Shown here one piece after another: positions 46,177-56,847 of a stretch of DNA of 64,000 bases (position 1 is its first letter; the number at the start of each line of letters is the position of its first letter). The position numbers and the translations under genes are program-made. Source of the DNA: Gilliamella sp. Choc4-2. GTDB taxonomy: Bacteria > Pseudomonadota > Gammaproteobacteria > Enterobacterales > Orbaceae. The stretch covers positions 1 to 64,000 of the forward strand of contig NZ_LZHG01000018.1 of the NCBI RefSeq assembly GCF_001690355.1, written 5' to 3'. A model generated the notes under the pieces. That model saw only the letters and a list, made by a program, of their open reading frames with translations. It was not told where the DNA came from and did no database searches.

Positions 46177-47073
46177 ATGAAAAATAGCTCAATAAGAATT
46201 ATAACTCGAAAAAAGTCGGGACATGGTGAAGGGCATCATGGTGGCTCTTGGAAAATCGCTTATGCTGACTTTATGACAGCCATGATGGCGTTGTTTTTAG
46301 TAATGTGGTTAATAGCCAACTCAACCCCACAACAGTTACAAGGTATAGCTGAATACTTTAGAACGCCATTAATTCTGGGGCAAAATGGTGGTAACAATAT
46401 TAGTGACAGTGAAAGCCCTATTCCTGGTGGTGGTAAGGATGTTACTCAACAACTTGGTGAAGAAAGAAATGATATTGCTCACCTAGAGGAGCAATATGAA
46501 TTGGAAAAAAAACATCTTGAACAGATAGAGTTAATTGAAACAGCCCGTAAAATCTTCGAGATATTTGAAATAGATCCACGCCTAAAAAAGCTAGCACCTA
46601 ATTTAATTATTGAATTAACTGAAATGGGACTACGTATTCAAATTTTAGCCTCAGATGATAAACCAATGTTTGATATCGGTAGCGCAGCTATTGATCCCAA
46701 TATGCGAGAAATTTTGCGTGCATTGGCACCTATTATCAATTCATTACCCAATAAAATCACTTTGTCTGGTCATACTGATGAGCGTCAATATATAACAGGG
46801 GACCGTGGTTATAGTAATTGGGAATTATCAGCTGATAGAGCCAATTCATCAAGAAGAGAGCTGATTGCTGGTGGATTAGATTCAGGTAAAATTATTCGCA
46901 TTATCGCACTTGCTGATACTGTTGGCTTAAACAATCCAAATTATAGTAATGACGCCAATCGCCGTATTAGTATCTTAATTTTAAATAAAGCAGCGCAACA
47001 ATATATTGAAGAAGAAAATAGTATGACAGGCATTGATTTTTTAAGGCAATCAAAGCCAATTGAAGCAAAATAA
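46177..47073 (+). CDS. motB: Flagellar stator protein MotB
   Basis: MotB anchors the stator to peptidoglycan and carries the proton-binding aspartate, here D31 in KIAYADFMTAMMALFLVMWL. After the single membrane helix comes a plug/linker segment. An OmpA-like peptidoglycan-binding domain follows at about 150-275 (LSGHTDERQY, NWELSADRANSSRRELI, NDANRRISILI). It begins 2 bases after motA. A short C-terminal tail follows the domain. No cheA or cheW gene follows, unlike in E. coli. Confidence 0.96.
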   Translation: MKNSSIRIITRKKSGHGEGHHGGSWKIAYADFMTAMMALFLVMWLIANSTPQQLQGIAEYFRTPLILGQNGGNNISDSESPIPGGGKDVTQQLGEERNDIAHLEEQYELEKKHLEQIELIETARKIFEIFEIDPRLKKLAPNLIIELTEMGLRIQILASDDKPMFDIGSAAIDPNMREILRALAPIINSLPNKITLSGHTDERQYITGDRGYSNWELSADRANSSRRELIAGGLDSGKIIRIIALADTVGLNNPNYSNDANRRISILILNKAAQQYIEEENSMTGIDFLRQSKPIEAK

Positions 47074-47149
47074 TCACAATAGATGTCTATTATGAAAAAT
47101 AATAAATGAGTTTATTTGTTGCAGGTATTAAAAATTTTTCAAAAATTAC

Positions 47150-47176
47150 TAAAGTTTTGAGAAATTAAGCCGATAT
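47150..47176 (+). promoter_or_regulatory. Sigma-28 (FliA) promoter of flgKL
   Basis: A perfect TAAAGTTT (47150-47157), exactly 11 bases, then GCCGATAT (47169-47176, 7/8). It lies 63 bases before the flgK start, giving flgKL a late promoter separate from motAB. Confidence 0.9.
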
Positions 47177-47238
47177 AGAAAATAATCTATTTAGCTTTAT
47201 TGATATTATTAATAAAAATTATATTTAGGAGTTTTTTT

Positions 47239-48882
47239 ATGTCAAATTCATTGATGAATACGGGTATTAGTGGATTAAATGCGGCGCAAAATATGCTTAA
47301 TGTAATTAGTAATAATATCAGTAATGCCCATACAGCAGGTTACAATCGTCAACAACAAGTTTTAACCCAAGCTAATGGAACGCATCATAATTTTGGCTTT
47401 GTTGGCAATGGCGTATCAGTCTCGGCAGTTAACCGTGCTTTTAATCAATTTGTAGTAGGACAGTTGCGTCAATCGGAATCACAAAGTGGTTCAATAAAAG
47501 CTTATTATAATGAATTATCTAAAGTTGATAATCTATTAGCCGAAAACGAAACTAGCCTTTCATCTCAAATGAATAATCTTTTTACAAGTTTAAAGAAATT
47601 AACTTCAAATGCAGGTGATGCATCAACAAAGCAAAGTGTTATCAGTGATTTGACCTCTTTAGTTGCGCAGTTTAACAAAACTGAAAATAGTCTGAAAAAT
47701 CAAATTGCTAATATAAATACAGAGCTAACCAATAATGTTGATCAAATAAATACTTATTTAGAGCAAATTGCTGAGTTAAATCAAAAAATATCAAAATTAC
47801 AAGCTGTAAGTGGTGGCAATGAACCCAATGCATTGCTTGATCAACGTGATCAACTAGTTAATCAGTTAAGTGAAATAATAGGCATCACCGTTACCGAACA
47901 AAATGGACAATATAATCTGTCGTTATCTAACGGTTTAAGTTTAGTGCAAGGCTCGTCAGTGAATTTATTATCAGTTCAACCTTCGCAAGAGGATCCTTCA
48001 CTCAATACTATTATTTATACGCATAATTCTGGTGCAACTCAAGAACTGACAAGTCAAAATATTGCATCAGGCCGATTAAATGGAATATTAACTTTTCGTG
48101 ATGGACCACTTTCTCAAACGCGCAATCAATTAGGCTTAATTGCACTCAATTTAGCTGAGCGTTTTAATGAAGTACATATGTCTGGGGTCGATATTAATGG
48201 TAATGCTGGTGAAAAATTATTTGATTATCGCCAACCGAGTAGTATCACCAACTCTAAAAATCAAGGGAATGCTGTAGCTAAAATTCATTTTGATTCAGTT
48301 AACAATGTAAAAGCGTCTGATTATAGAATCGAATTTAATGGAAGCGATTGGGTTGTAACAAGGCTATCTGATAATCAAACTATTACTCCCCAAATTGAGA
48401 ATGGTAAACTGGTTTTTGATGGTTTATCGATCGAAATAACCGGTAATCCGGTTAAAGGTGATTCTTTTCTAATTAAACCTGTTGCTGATATTGCTTCGTC
48501 ATTAGAGTTGTTAGTCAAAGATGTAGATAAATTGGCAACCGGTATTGATGATGAAGAAAATGGTGCTGGTGATAACCGCAATGTGACTAAATTGTTAGAT
48601 ATACAGAATGAAAAATTAATTAATGGAACTGCCACACTAAGTAGTGCTTATAACAAGTTGGTTAATTATATTGGTAGTGAAACACAAACTTCTAAAGTTT
48701 CAGCACAATCAAGCCACAATATAACGCAACAGATTTATGAACAAAATCAATCAATATCTGGTGTAAATCTTGAGGAAGAATATATCTCTATGCAGGTTTA
48801 TATGCAATATTATCAAGCTAATGCAAAAGTTATTGATGCCGCAACAACGCTATTTGATACCATTTTAAGTTTAGCTAAGTGA
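47239..48882 (+). CDS. flgK: Hook-filament junction protein FlgK
   Basis: FlgK (HAP1) forms the first junction layer between hook and filament. The protein (547 residues) starts MSNSLMNTGISGLNAAQNML and has the rod/hook motif NNISNAHTAGYNRQQQ. A conserved C-terminal helix closes it (GVNLEEEYISMQVYMQYYQA). I place the start at 47239: AGGAG sits 8 bases upstream. The longer frame from 47200 adds 13 hydrophobic residues unknown in the family. Confidence 0.96.
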   Translation: MSNSLMNTGISGLNAAQNMLNVISNNISNAHTAGYNRQQQVLTQANGTHHNFGFVGNGVSVSAVNRAFNQFVVGQLRQSESQSGSIKAYYNELSKVDNLLAENETSLSSQMNNLFTSLKKLTSNAGDASTKQSVISDLTSLVAQFNKTENSLKNQIANINTELTNNVDQINTYLEQIAELNQKISKLQAVSGGNEPNALLDQRDQLVNQLSEIIGITVTEQNGQYNLSLSNGLSLVQGSSVNLLSVQPSQEDPSLNTIIYTHNSGATQELTSQNIASGRLNGILTFRDGPLSQTRNQLGLIALNLAERFNEVHMSGVDINGNAGEKLFDYRQPSSITNSKNQGNAVAKIHFDSVNNVKASDYRIEFNGSDWVVTRLSDNQTITPQIENGKLVFDGLSIEITGNPVKGDSFLIKPVADIASSLELLVKDVDKLATGIDDEENGAGDNRNVTKLLDIQNEKLINGTATLSSAYNKLVNYIGSETQTSKVSAQSSHNITQQIYEQNQSISGVNLEEEYISMQVYMQYYQANAKVIDAATTLFDTILSLAK

Positions 48883-48896
48883 TAAAAGGATAAAAA

Positions 48897-49853
48897 ATGC
48901 GTGTAAGTACCAATTCAATGTATCAAAAAAATTTAAATAGCATTTTAAATACCAATAATAAGTGGCAAAAATCAGGTTTACATTTAGCAACGGGTAAAAA
49001 GATTTTATCCCCTTCTGATGATCCGATGGGGGCTGCACAGTCATTAATCTTAAAGCAGGCACAATCTAGAAATGGTCAATTTCAAGCTGCTCGTGAAAGT
49101 GCTGATAAGTCACTTAGCCGCCAAGATACCATATTGAAAGAAGTTAATACGGTAATACAAAACATTCAAGAAATGTTAGTTTATGCTGGTAATGAAACAT
49201 TAAATGACGAGAACAGGCGTGATCTTGCTAATAAATTACAAGGCTTAAAAGATCAACTTGTTGCTTTAGCGAACTCTAAAGACACTAATGGTAACTATTT
49301 GTTTGCTGGTAATAAAAATGACACTCCTCCTTTTGTTGTTGATGAATCAGGTCAGGTCAATTATGTTGGAGGCACAACCACTATTAATGTTTTTATCGAT
49401 GATTCACGTGAAGTATCACTTAGTTTCACCGGTGTTGAAGCCTTTATGTCAGGGTCTACTGTGAAGCTGCCAGACGGTTCGCCTGCAGAAAGCAATATAT
49501 TTGCTAGTATCGATTATGCTATTGAGGCTTTAACGCTCGAACTGGGTGACAATAATGAAGATACCATTAAACAATTTAGAGAAGGCTTATCTAAAGCAAG
49601 CTGTGGCGTTGATAACTCTTTTGATAATATTTCAACCCTCAGAGCAAAAGGGGGATCGGTATTAGAAGAAGTGGACCGATTAACAACACTCGGTAAAACT
49701 TTAGATATCGAATTTGAAACACAAATTAGCCAAATTGAAGACGTTGATTGGTACGAAGCCATTTCAGATTATGTAATGCTACAAGCGAATTTACAAGCAG
49801 CCCAATATACATTTATGACAATGCAAAATATGTCATTGTTTCAAATGAAATAA
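48897..49853 (+). CDS. flgL: Hook-filament junction protein FlgL
   Basis: FlgL (HAP3) is the second junction layer, on which the filament grows. The 318-residue flagellin-like protein has N-terminal MRVSTNSMYQKNLNSIL, then GLHLATGKKILSPSDDPMGA, and a C-terminal helix DYVMLQANLQAAQYTFMTMQ. It is spaced 14 bp from flgK and followed by a strong terminator. Confidence 0.95.
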   Translation: MRVSTNSMYQKNLNSILNTNNKWQKSGLHLATGKKILSPSDDPMGAAQSLILKQAQSRNGQFQAARESADKSLSRQDTILKEVNTVIQNIQEMLVYAGNETLNDENRRDLANKLQGLKDQLVALANSKDTNGNYLFAGNKNDTPPFVVDESGQVNYVGGTTTINVFIDDSREVSLSFTGVEAFMSGSTVKLPDGSPAESNIFASIDYAIEALTLELGDNNEDTIKQFREGLSKASCGVDNSFDNISTLRAKGGSVLEEVDRLTTLGKTLDIEFETQISQIEDVDWYEAISDYVMLQANLQAAQYTFMTMQNMSLFQMK

Positions 49854-49912
49854 GTTGGAACAAATCAATTTACCTACAATAATTAATAACAATAATATAT
49901 ATCTACAATGTT

Positions 49913-49936
49913 AAGGAGGCACAGCCTCCTTTTTTA
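49913..49936 (+). terminator. Rho-independent terminator of flgKL
   Basis: AAGGAGGC/GCCTCCTT is a perfect 8-bp stem with loop ACA, followed directly by a run of T. The best intrinsic terminator in the window. Confidence 0.93.
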
Positions 49937-50013
49937 TCGTTCAAAATAGCGTTAATTATTCGGCTCATTATCAGTACTTAGTTTTGTAATATTTTAGTTC
50001 AATAATGTGCCGC

Positions 50014-51051
50014 TTATTTATTGAATGCTAATTGTTTAAATCCTGATATAGTTGTGATGGGTTTAGTTTTGGCAATTTGTTCGATGCGATTAATGATCTG
50101 GATAAGTTTATCGCTATAATTCGGATCCGTTGCGTATTGGGCTTCTTGTAATGCTTTGGCGGCGGTTCTAGCATCGGGTGCGGTTGCCACTGCACGGTAA
50201 CGTGGGTTTTTTGTCAGTAGGTTGACATAGTCGATTAGTGCCTGTTTTTTATTTTCGTAAATTTTAAAATTATCTTTAATTTTTGTCATGGTATTATTGA
50301 CAAATTCATGGGTAGTTAAACGGGTCGAATTGCCATTCCATGATGATGTCGCTTTGATACCAAAATAGTTATAGCTGGATTGATTATCCGCTGTTTTTAT
50401 CTGCTTTTGTCCCCAACCTGTTTCTAAAGCCGCTTGTGCAATAATCACTTCATAAGGAATACCAGAGCTTTTGGAGGCTTGTTTGGCTGGTTCTAGCCAT
50501 TCTTGAACAAATTGTATGACGTAATCTTCGGCAATATAGTTAAGCGATTCTTTCTCATGTATGTTATTTGTAGAGGATTGAGTTTTGGTATTTAGACTGT
50601 GGTATATCATTTGTCCCAGAGCTTGAGGCGATAAGTTAGTCGATGAGGTATCACTAAATAATGATTTTGCTAAATGTAGGTTTGTCTGATTGTTACTAGA
50701 ATTAGCTTGTAAATTATTATGAGTATTTACATTAACAGACGGCGATGTTTTAGATATTAACTGTTTGGTAATGATCTCAGCTAATCCTAGACCTTTGCCC
50801 GCAGCTTGTTGTGAAATTTGCTGATCAAACATTGCTGTAAAAAGCTGTGTTGTTGATGGGCTAAATAAACCACCTTCCGGTACAGCTTTTCGCATGTTTT
50901 GCATCATCATATTAATAAATATGGATTCAAATTGTTTTGCTACTTGTTTAATACTTTCAGTAGAACCAGTTATAGCATTGCGTTTTAACTGGTTTAGTCC
51001 CGATAAGTCGTAAGCAAATCGATTGAATTGTTGGGTAATTTTATTATTCAT
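50014..51051 (-). CDS. flgJ: Flagellar rod-assembly protein / peptidoglycan hydrolase FlgJ
   Basis: FlgJ is a two-domain protein: an N-terminal rod-cap scaffold (about 28-100, VAKQFESIFINMMMQNMRKA) and a C-terminal glucosaminidase of GH73 type (about 185-325). The latter opens the murein for the rod; the catalytic Glu lies in IIAQAALETGWGQKQI. A Ser/Asn-rich linker separates them. At 345 residues it is the dual-domain form. Last gene of the flgB-to-flgJ operon. Confidence 0.95.
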   Translation of the reverse strand: MNNKITQQFNRFAYDLSGLNQLKRNAITGSTESIKQVAKQFESIFINMMMQNMRKAVPEGGLFSPSTTQLFTAMFDQQISQQAAGKGLGLAEIITKQLISKTSPSVNVNTHNNLQANSSNNQTNLHLAKSLFSDTSSTNLSPQALGQMIYHSLNTKTQSSTNNIHEKESLNYIAEDYVIQFVQEWLEPAKQASKSSGIPYEVIIAQAALETGWGQKQIKTADNQSSYNYFGIKATSSWNGNSTRLTTHEFVNNTMTKIKDNFKIYENKKQALIDYVNLLTKNPRYRAVATAPDARTAAKALQEAQYATDPNYSDKLIQIINRIEQIAKTKPITTISGFKQLAFNK

Positions 51052-51093
51052 TACATACTTTCTTTTTGATGTTTTTAGCCTCTTTAAACAGTT

Positions 51094-52215
51094 TTAAATC
51101 GTTTCAAGTGCTGCGTGTAGGCAGCCGGCTTTTTTTAATGCTTCAAGTATCGACATTAATTCAGTCGGATTTGCTCCTAATACATTCAGCGATTTAATGA
51201 CTTGGCTTAAATTAGTGCCTGGAGCTACATTATGTAAAGCACCGCTGTCTTGCTCTATTGTAATTTGTGTTTCTGGTACGACTGCAGTTTCGCCGCCGGC
51301 TAATGGTGTATTTGGTTGATTTACTTTAAGATTATTGTTGATGACTACCGATAAGTTGCCGTGTGCAACCGCACAATTATCCAGTTGTACTTTCTGATTC
51401 ATTACCACTACTCCTGTTCGGGTATTAATCACAACTTTAGCTGAAATAGGTGTAGTGCCAATTTCAAGATTTTGTATGCGTGAGAGTAATTTTACGCGTT
51501 CTTGGTTTTCTTTAGGCATTTTGACAGAAACGGTTATACCATCCATGGCCACAGCCGTATTTTTTTGTAATTTATTAATGGCTTCAGATATTTTTAAAGC
51601 ACGTGTAAAATCAAACTGATTAAGGTGTAAATGGATAATGTCTTGCTCATCTAATCGGGTTGATAGTTCTCGTTCTATAATTGCCCCACCAGGGATTGTA
51701 GCTCCTGAGGTTTGATTCACCGTAATACTACTTCCACCACCGCTTGCGCCCATTCCACCAATAAATAGATTACCTTGTGCAATGGCGTATATTTGGTTAT
51801 CCGCTCCTTTTAGGGGCGTCATAATTAATGTGCCGCCACGTAAACTTTTGGCATTACCAAGCGAAGAGACAATTACATCGATTTGTTGACCTACGCGTGC
51901 ATAAGGCGGTAGTTTGGCTGTGACCATAACTGCGGCAACATTTTTTAATTGCATATTACTACCAGTTGGAACGGTAATCCCCAATTGAGATAACATATTG
52001 GTAATGCTTTGTATGGTAAAAGGTGTTTGTGAGGTTTGGTCACCGGTTCCGTCAAGTCCGACAACAATTCCATAACCCACTAAGGCGTTATCTCGAACCC
52101 CTTGTATGGTGACCAAATCACGGATACGCTCGGCATAACTGTAAGGTACAATTGTCAGTATCATGATGGTTATGCAAATAATTGGGTAGAATTTTTTAAG
52201 CATAATGATATTCAT
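51094..52215 (-). CDS. flgI: Flagellar P-ring protein FlgI
   Basis: FlgI makes the P ring, the bushing in the peptidoglycan layer. A signal peptide (ending near VPYSYA) precedes the mature start [15 protein letters not shown]. Typical segments are [32 protein letters not shown] and [17 protein letters not shown] start at the ATG that overlaps the flgH stop (TAATG, 52215). A second ATG four codons on (52203) is also possible. The frame open from 52254 is too long. Confidence 0.95.
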   Translation of the reverse strand: MNIIMLKKFYPIICITIMILTIVPYSYAERIRDLVTIQGVRDNALVGYGIVVGLDGTGDQTSQTPFTIQSITNMLSQLGITVPTGSNMQLKNVAAVMVTAKLPPYARVGQQIDVIVSSLGNAKSLRGGTLIMTPLKGADNQIYAIAQGNLFIGGMGASGGGSSITVNQTSGATIPGGAIIERELSTRLDEQDIIHLHLNQFDFTRALKISEAINKLQKNTAVAMDGITVSVKMPKENQERVKLLSRIQNLEIGTTPISAKVVINTRTGVVVMNQKVQLDNCAVAHGNLSVVINNNLKVNQPNTPLAGGETAVVPETQITIEQDSGALHNVAPGTNLSQVIKSLNVLGANPTELMSILEALKKAGCLHAALETI

Positions 52216-52904
52216 TAAAAAGGTGAAAGATTTAAAAATAGGCGTTGTAACCAACCCATAGTTTGCACTTCGTCAATGTAACCATTACCCACATATTCAA
52301 TACGCGCATCGGCAACTTGTGTTGAAATAACGGTATTATTACCACTGATTGTTCTTGGGTTAACCACACCAGAAAAGCGAATAAATTCTGTTCCTTGATT
52401 AATCGCGATCTGTTTTTCACCTACGACCTGTAAATTACCGTTTACCATGACATTTTTAACGGTGACGGTTATAGTGCCGCTAAAGGTGTTTTTAGCATTG
52501 GCTGCGCCCGATCCTTTAAAGTCACTGTTGCCCGACATTTCGGTGTCGGCTTTGTTGCGTCCTACTAAACCATCTAAAAAGGTAGGAATGGTTTTGGCAG
52601 TTAAATTAACTGCACCATTTCTTCCTGCATTTATCGAAGAGCTTTTGCTGGCGCTGACATTTTCTTGTAGGATGATTGTTAATACGTCACCAATATTGCG
52701 CGGGCGGCGATCTTCAAACATAGGTTGATAACCAAAACTGCTTGGTTGTGCCGCCTGGTAGATAGAGCCTGTAGTATTCACAATTTCGGGTATTTGTGGC
52801 ACGATACTGGTTTCGCCTTTAATTAAAGATTTTTTAGGCAATTGTGCACAACTAATTAAAAATAATATGCTAACAAGGCAAAAGTATCTCATGATTTTTA
52901 TCAT
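52215..52904 (-). CDS. flgH: Flagellar L-ring lipoprotein FlgH
   Basis: FlgH forms the L ring in the outer membrane. The 229-residue precursor has a lipobox LFLISC (Cys near residue 19), followed by the mature domain with [34 protein letters not shown] and [20 protein letters not shown]. It lies 10 bp below flgG and is translationally coupled to flgI. Confidence 0.96.
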   Translation of the reverse strand: MIKIMRYFCLVSILFLISCAQLPKKSLIKGETSIVPQIPEIVNTTGSIYQAAQPSSFGYQPMFEDRRPRNIGDVLTIILQENVSASKSSSINAGRNGAVNLTAKTIPTFLDGLVGRNKADTEMSGNSDFKGSGAANAKNTFSGTITVTVKNVMVNGNLQVVGEKQIAINQGTEFIRFSGVVNPRTISGNNTVISTQVADARIEYVGNGYIDEVQTMGWLQRLFLNLSPF

Positions 52905-52914
52905 ATTATTTGAT

Positions 52915-53697
52915 TTATAATTGATTTAACCGCTGTAACATCTGGTCAGATGCTGAGATAGCTTTGCTATTTATTTCATATGCTCGTTGCACTTGGATCA
53001 TATTAACTAGTTCTTCGGCAACATTCACATTTGAGGTTTCTGTATACCCCTGATATAACAGCCCAGCACCATTTAACCCTGGGGTATTTTCAGTTGGTGC
53101 ACCTGAGCTTTCAGTTTCTAAATACAGATTTTCTCCAATACTTTCAAGGCCTGTGTCATTAATGAATGTATGTAAAGTAAGTTGACCAACTTGAATTTGT
53201 GTTGATTGGTTAGCCAATGTTACATTAACCACACCATCCCGTGCCACCGTCATTTTAGTTGCATTTGAAGGTATGCTAATGGTTGGTTGTATTTCATAAC
53301 CAGCAGCTGTCACCAATTGACCATTTTGGTTAACTTGAAATGCACCACTACGGGTATAAGCTTGAGTGCCGTCTGGCAATAATACTTGGAAAAAACCTTG
53401 TCCGTTAATGGCAATATCACTACTATTATCAGTTAATTCTAAATTTCCTTGGCTATGAATTCGCTCTGTTGCAACAGGGCGAACACCTGTTCCAATTTGT
53501 AACCCCGAGGGTAATGTAGTTTGCTCTGAAGATTGAGCGCCTGGTTGCCGAACGGTTTGGTAGAGTAGATCTTCAAATACCGCTCGTTGTCGTTTAAAAC
53601 CACTGGTGCTGACATTAGCTAAATTATTCGAGATAATATCCATATTTATTTGTTGTGCCGTTAATCCTGTTTTGGCAATCCATAGTGATTTAATCAT
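52915..53697 (-). CDS. flgG: Flagellar distal rod protein FlgG
   Basis: FlgG forms the distal rod that passes through the P and L rings. The 260-residue protein has the usual ends: [20 protein letters not shown] with the rod motif [16 protein letters not shown], and the C-terminal [20 protein letters not shown]. Length is the same as in E. coli. 13 bp after flgF. Confidence 0.97.
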   Translation of the reverse strand: MIKSLWIAKTGLTAQQINMDIISNNLANVSTSGFKRQRAVFEDLLYQTVRQPGAQSSEQTTLPSGLQIGTGVRPVATERIHSQGNLELTDNSSDIAINGQGFFQVLLPDGTQAYTRSGAFQVNQNGQLVTAAGYEIQPTISIPSNATKMTVARDGVVNVTLANQSTQIQVGQLTLHTFINDTGLESIGENLYLETESSGAPTENTPGLNGAGLLYQGYTETSNVNVAEELVNMIQVQRAYEINSKAISASDQMLQRLNQL

Positions 53698-53710
53698 TGA
53701 TTACTCCTAA

Positions 53711-54466
53711 TTAAGTTAGAGATAAAATTTGATTGGCTTTTTGTGCATTTTCATCAGCGGTGGTAATCTCTTTTATTTGCATTTCAAACTGACGAGAATG
53801 ACTAATCAAATCAATCATCGAGGTGACTGGATTGACATTACTGCCCTCTAACACTCCTGACATCAGTTTGGCGTTAGGGTTGTCTTGTAAAACTGCACCA
53901 CGTGCATTGCGCGTTTCCTCTGTGAGTTGAAAAAAGCCATTATCTCCACGAATAATTTCATTATGTTCTAAATGTACTTTTTTTATTTTACCCGCTTGGG
54001 CAATAGTGGTTGGTTTATCACCTGCACCTAACGCGGAAAGTGTACCATCAGAGCTAATGCTGACTTGAGAACGCTGTGGTACGGTTAATACACCGTTATC
54101 GCCAATGAGTGGATAGCCTTGAATATTAAGTGTACCATTTTCGTCGATTTGTATTGCACCATTTCGTGTATAAGCTTCGCTTCCATCAGCTAATTGTATA
54201 GCTAGCCAGTCATTTTCAGACAGTGCGACATCTAGGTTTCGTCCAGTATAATTAAAAGCCCCCATAGTTGAGTCAAAACTTGGTGTGGTTGCTGTTACCA
54301 TGGTTCGTGTTTGCATACTATTTCCTACTATAGGCACCGCTTTCATTGCGGTTAGCTGTGCTCGAAACCCAGTAGTGGTTACATTCGCTAAATTATGTGT
54401 GGTGATTGACTGCTGGGACAGTGTTTGACTTGCCCCTGACATAGCAGTGTAAATAACCCTATCCAT
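53711..54466 (-). CDS. flgF: Flagellar proximal rod protein FlgF
   Basis: FlgF is a proximal rod subunit. It starts MDRVIYTAMSGASQTLSQQS with HNLANVTTTGFRAQ and ends with MIDLISHSRQFEMQIK, the pattern of the FlgF/FlgG family, in 251 residues. It sits between flgE and flgG as expected. Confidence 0.96.
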   Translation of the reverse strand: MDRVIYTAMSGASQTLSQQSITTHNLANVTTTGFRAQLTAMKAVPIVGNSMQTRTMVTATTPSFDSTMGAFNYTGRNLDVALSENDWLAIQLADGSEAYTRNGAIQIDENGTLNIQGYPLIGDNGVLTVPQRSQVSISSDGTLSALGAGDKPTTIAQAGKIKKVHLEHNEIIRGDNGFFQLTEETRNARGAVLQDNPNAKLMSGVLEGSNVNPVTSMIDLISHSRQFEMQIKEITTADENAQKANQILSLT

Positions 54467-54480
54467 AAATAACCCTCACA

Positions 54481-55692
54481 TTAACGCAAATTAACTAATG
54501 TATTGAGTATTTGATCCTGCGTTTTTATCGTTTGTGAATTAGATTGATAATTACGTTGTGCAACAATCATATTTACTAACTCTTGACTCATATCAACATT
54601 TGAAGATTCAAGTGCTCCACTTGTTAACGAGCCAAATGTCCCAGAATTTGCTACTCCTAACATTTCATCACCAGAATTAACTGTCGAACGCCAATTATTA
54701 TTTCCTGCTGATTCTAAACCGTTAACATTAGAAAAATCAGCCATGGCGATTTGACCTAATAACATCGTTTGTTGGTTAGAATATAGCCCATAAATAGAAC
54801 CATCATCATTAATGCTATAACCCACTAAATTACCTGGTGCATAACCATTAATGATTGGCGTTTTAATACTACCGACTTCTTTGCCCATATTTTGCTGAGT
54901 GCTATTGGCTAATGATAAGGTAAAGGTATTATCAGTAGATCCATTTAACCCATTAATATTAATTGTCATTTCAGGGTCACTAATTAATTTACCCGAAGAA
55001 TCAAATTCCATTTGTCCTAATTTTTGTAAACTTCCATCAGGATCACTGCTATCAAGATAATGCACATCCCATTGATTATCAGCAGTTTTAACATAAAATA
55101 TCTGAACATTACGTTGATTACCAAGCGAGTCATAAGTGGTAATTGTTGTAGAATAATTAAATGTATCGGCATCAAGGGGATTAACGGGTTGTTTTGCGGG
55201 AACTTCACTATTGGAATTTAAGTTTGTTTGCAAAGAAGCCTTTGTTGTCGCTGATGCATTTAACATTTGTTGAGAAATTTTTAATGGACCCGGTGCTGCG
55301 CCTTGTTGCACTTGAGGCGGGGTACCTGTTGCCAGATAACCTGTCAATTGAAGCCCATCCGCTGAAACAATATTTCGCTCAGCATCTAATTGAAATTGTC
55401 CATTGCGGGTATAGTAAATTTGACCATTACTATCAACTAAACGAAAAAATCCATTACCAGAGATAGCAACATCTAAACTGTTATTTGTTGTTGTTGCTGT
55501 GCCATCGTTAAAATTTTGGATCACACTAGCTACTTTTACGCCCATTCCGACTTTCGAACCTGCATAAATATCAGCAAATGAGACGCTTGCACTTTTAAAG
55601 CCAACTGTTGCAGAATTAGCAATATTATTGCCAATCACATCTAATTGTTTTGATGCAGCATTCATACCACTTACTGCTTGAGAAAATCCCAT
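54481..55692 (-). CDS. flgE: Flagellar hook protein FlgE
   Basis: FlgE polymerises into the hook, the universal joint. The 403-residue protein starts MGFSQAVSGMNAASKQLDVI with NNIANSATVGFKSASVSFAD and ends with NVDMSQELVNMIVAQRNYQS. The D1/D2 domains lie in between. Size is the usual short enteric type. 15 bp after flgD. Confidence 0.97.
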   Translation of the reverse strand: MGFSQAVSGMNAASKQLDVIGNNIANSATVGFKSASVSFADIYAGSKVGMGVKVASVIQNFNDGTATTTNNSLDVAISGNGFFRLVDSNGQIYYTRNGQFQLDAERNIVSADGLQLTGYLATGTPPQVQQGAAPGPLKISQQMLNASATTKASLQTNLNSNSEVPAKQPVNPLDADTFNYSTTITTYDSLGNQRNVQIFYVKTADNQWDVHYLDSSDPDGSLQKLGQMEFDSSGKLISDPEMTININGLNGSTDNTFTLSLANSTQQNMGKEVGSIKTPIINGYAPGNLVGYSINDDGSIYGLYSNQQTMLLGQIAMADFSNVNGLESAGNNNWRSTVNSGDEMLGVANSGTFGSLTSGALESSNVDMSQELVNMIVAQRNYQSNSQTIKTQDQILNTLVNLR

Positions 55693-55707
55693 AAAACTTT
55701 ATCTCCT

Positions 55708-56424
55708 TTAAAGAATTTGACGAACTTCGTCAATACTAATTGAACCCAGTATTCCTAAATCAAGTAATACTTTATTATTAACTTTACTATTGATAACACC
55801 ATATACCATCGAATATGCTAATGATGTTGATGATACTTTTTTTCCGTCGTAACTAGCATTGACTGAAAAGGTATAGCTGCCATCAGGTGCTATAGTTCCA
55901 TCAGTTAACATGCCATCCCAAGTAAATGAGCTTACTCCAGCAGGAATTGCCCCCAAATCAACTTCACGTACTATGTTGCCATTTTCGTCTTGAATAGTGA
56001 TGATAACGCTGTCGGCATCGTGCGTTAATTCAAATCCAAATGGTGTGGTTACTGTTTCTTTTTCCTTTTCGGTTTCTTCTAGTTCGGATGTAGCAACTAA
56101 AATTTTATTGCCCGGCACCATGACACCACGACCAATCATATTACTAGCATTAACAGATAAGCTATCATCAATTTGCCCAGAAACCATTCCTAACGTTGTA
56201 TTAAGCCTTTCTATTCCGGCTAATGTGTTGATTTGTGCTAGTTGTGATGTTAACTGGCTGTTATCCATTGGGTTAGTTGGATCTTGGTTTTTCATTTGGG
56301 CAATAAGGAGTGTTAGAAAATTATCTTGTAATTCCTTGCTTGAGTTACCGTCAGATGAGTTTTTTGTTGTTTGTGGACTTTTTATTCCTGATGATTCTGA
56401 AACAGCAAAATTAGTAACACCCAT
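55708..56424 (-). CDS. flgD: Hook cap / hook assembly protein FlgD
   Basis: FlgD caps the growing hook and is discarded when the hook is complete. Its N-terminal region has NFLTLLIAQMKNQDPTNPMD, the family hallmark, at about residues 36-55. The C-terminal part has an FLG-Ig-like region (NIVREVDLGAIPAGVSSFTW followed by DG). It is 238 residues long, with a Thr/Glu/Lys-rich insert at about 114-122. Confidence 0.95.
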   Translation of the reverse strand: MGVTNFAVSESSGIKSPQTTKNSSDGNSSKELQDNFLTLLIAQMKNQDPTNPMDNSQLTSQLAQINTLAGIERLNTTLGMVSGQIDDSLSVNASNMIGRGVMVPGNKILVATSELEETEKEKETVTTPFGFELTHDADSVIITIQDENGNIVREVDLGAIPAGVSSFTWDGMLTDGTIAPDGSYTFSVNASYDGKKVSSTSLAYSMVYGVINSKVNNKVLLDLGILGSISIDEVRQIL

Positions 56425-56437
56425 GAATTACTCCTTT

Positions 56438-56842
56438 TTATTGTCCTAGTGTTAGTGTTTTTAACATTAAATTTTTGGCAGTATTAATCACTTCGACATT
56501 TGCCTGATAACTGCGTGATGCTGAGATCGTATTGACCATTTCAGCAACTACATCAACATTGGGTTTTTGAATGTAGCCTTTTGCATCTGCTAATGGATGA
56601 TTAGGTTCATACACTAAATTCATTGGCGTGGGATCTTCAATGACTTGTGAAACTTTGACCCCAGCAATTGGGTTGTTTTTACCATTATCATCCACTTGAA
56701 AGATAACTTGTTTAGCGCGATAGGCTTCGCCGGAGGTACTAGTAATGCTATCTGCATTAGCCATATTACTAGCGCTGATATTCATGCGTTGGGTTTGTGC
56801 CATTAATGCTGAACCTGAAATGGCAAAAATAGAAAAACTCAT
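56438..56842 (-). CDS. flgC: Flagellar proximal rod protein FlgC
   Basis: FlgC is a proximal rod subunit of 134 residues. It shows [20 protein letters not shown] at the start and [20 protein letters not shown] near the end, the standard N- and C-terminal helices of rod proteins. Starts 5 bases after flgB. Confidence 0.96.
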   Translation of the reverse strand: MSFSIFAISGSALMAQTQRMNISASNMANADSITSTSGEAYRAKQVIFQVDDNGKNNPIAGVKVSQVIEDPTPMNLVYEPNHPLADAKGYIQKPNVDVVAEMVNTISASRSYQANVEVINTAKNLMLKTLTLGQ

Positions 56843-56847
56843 TACGA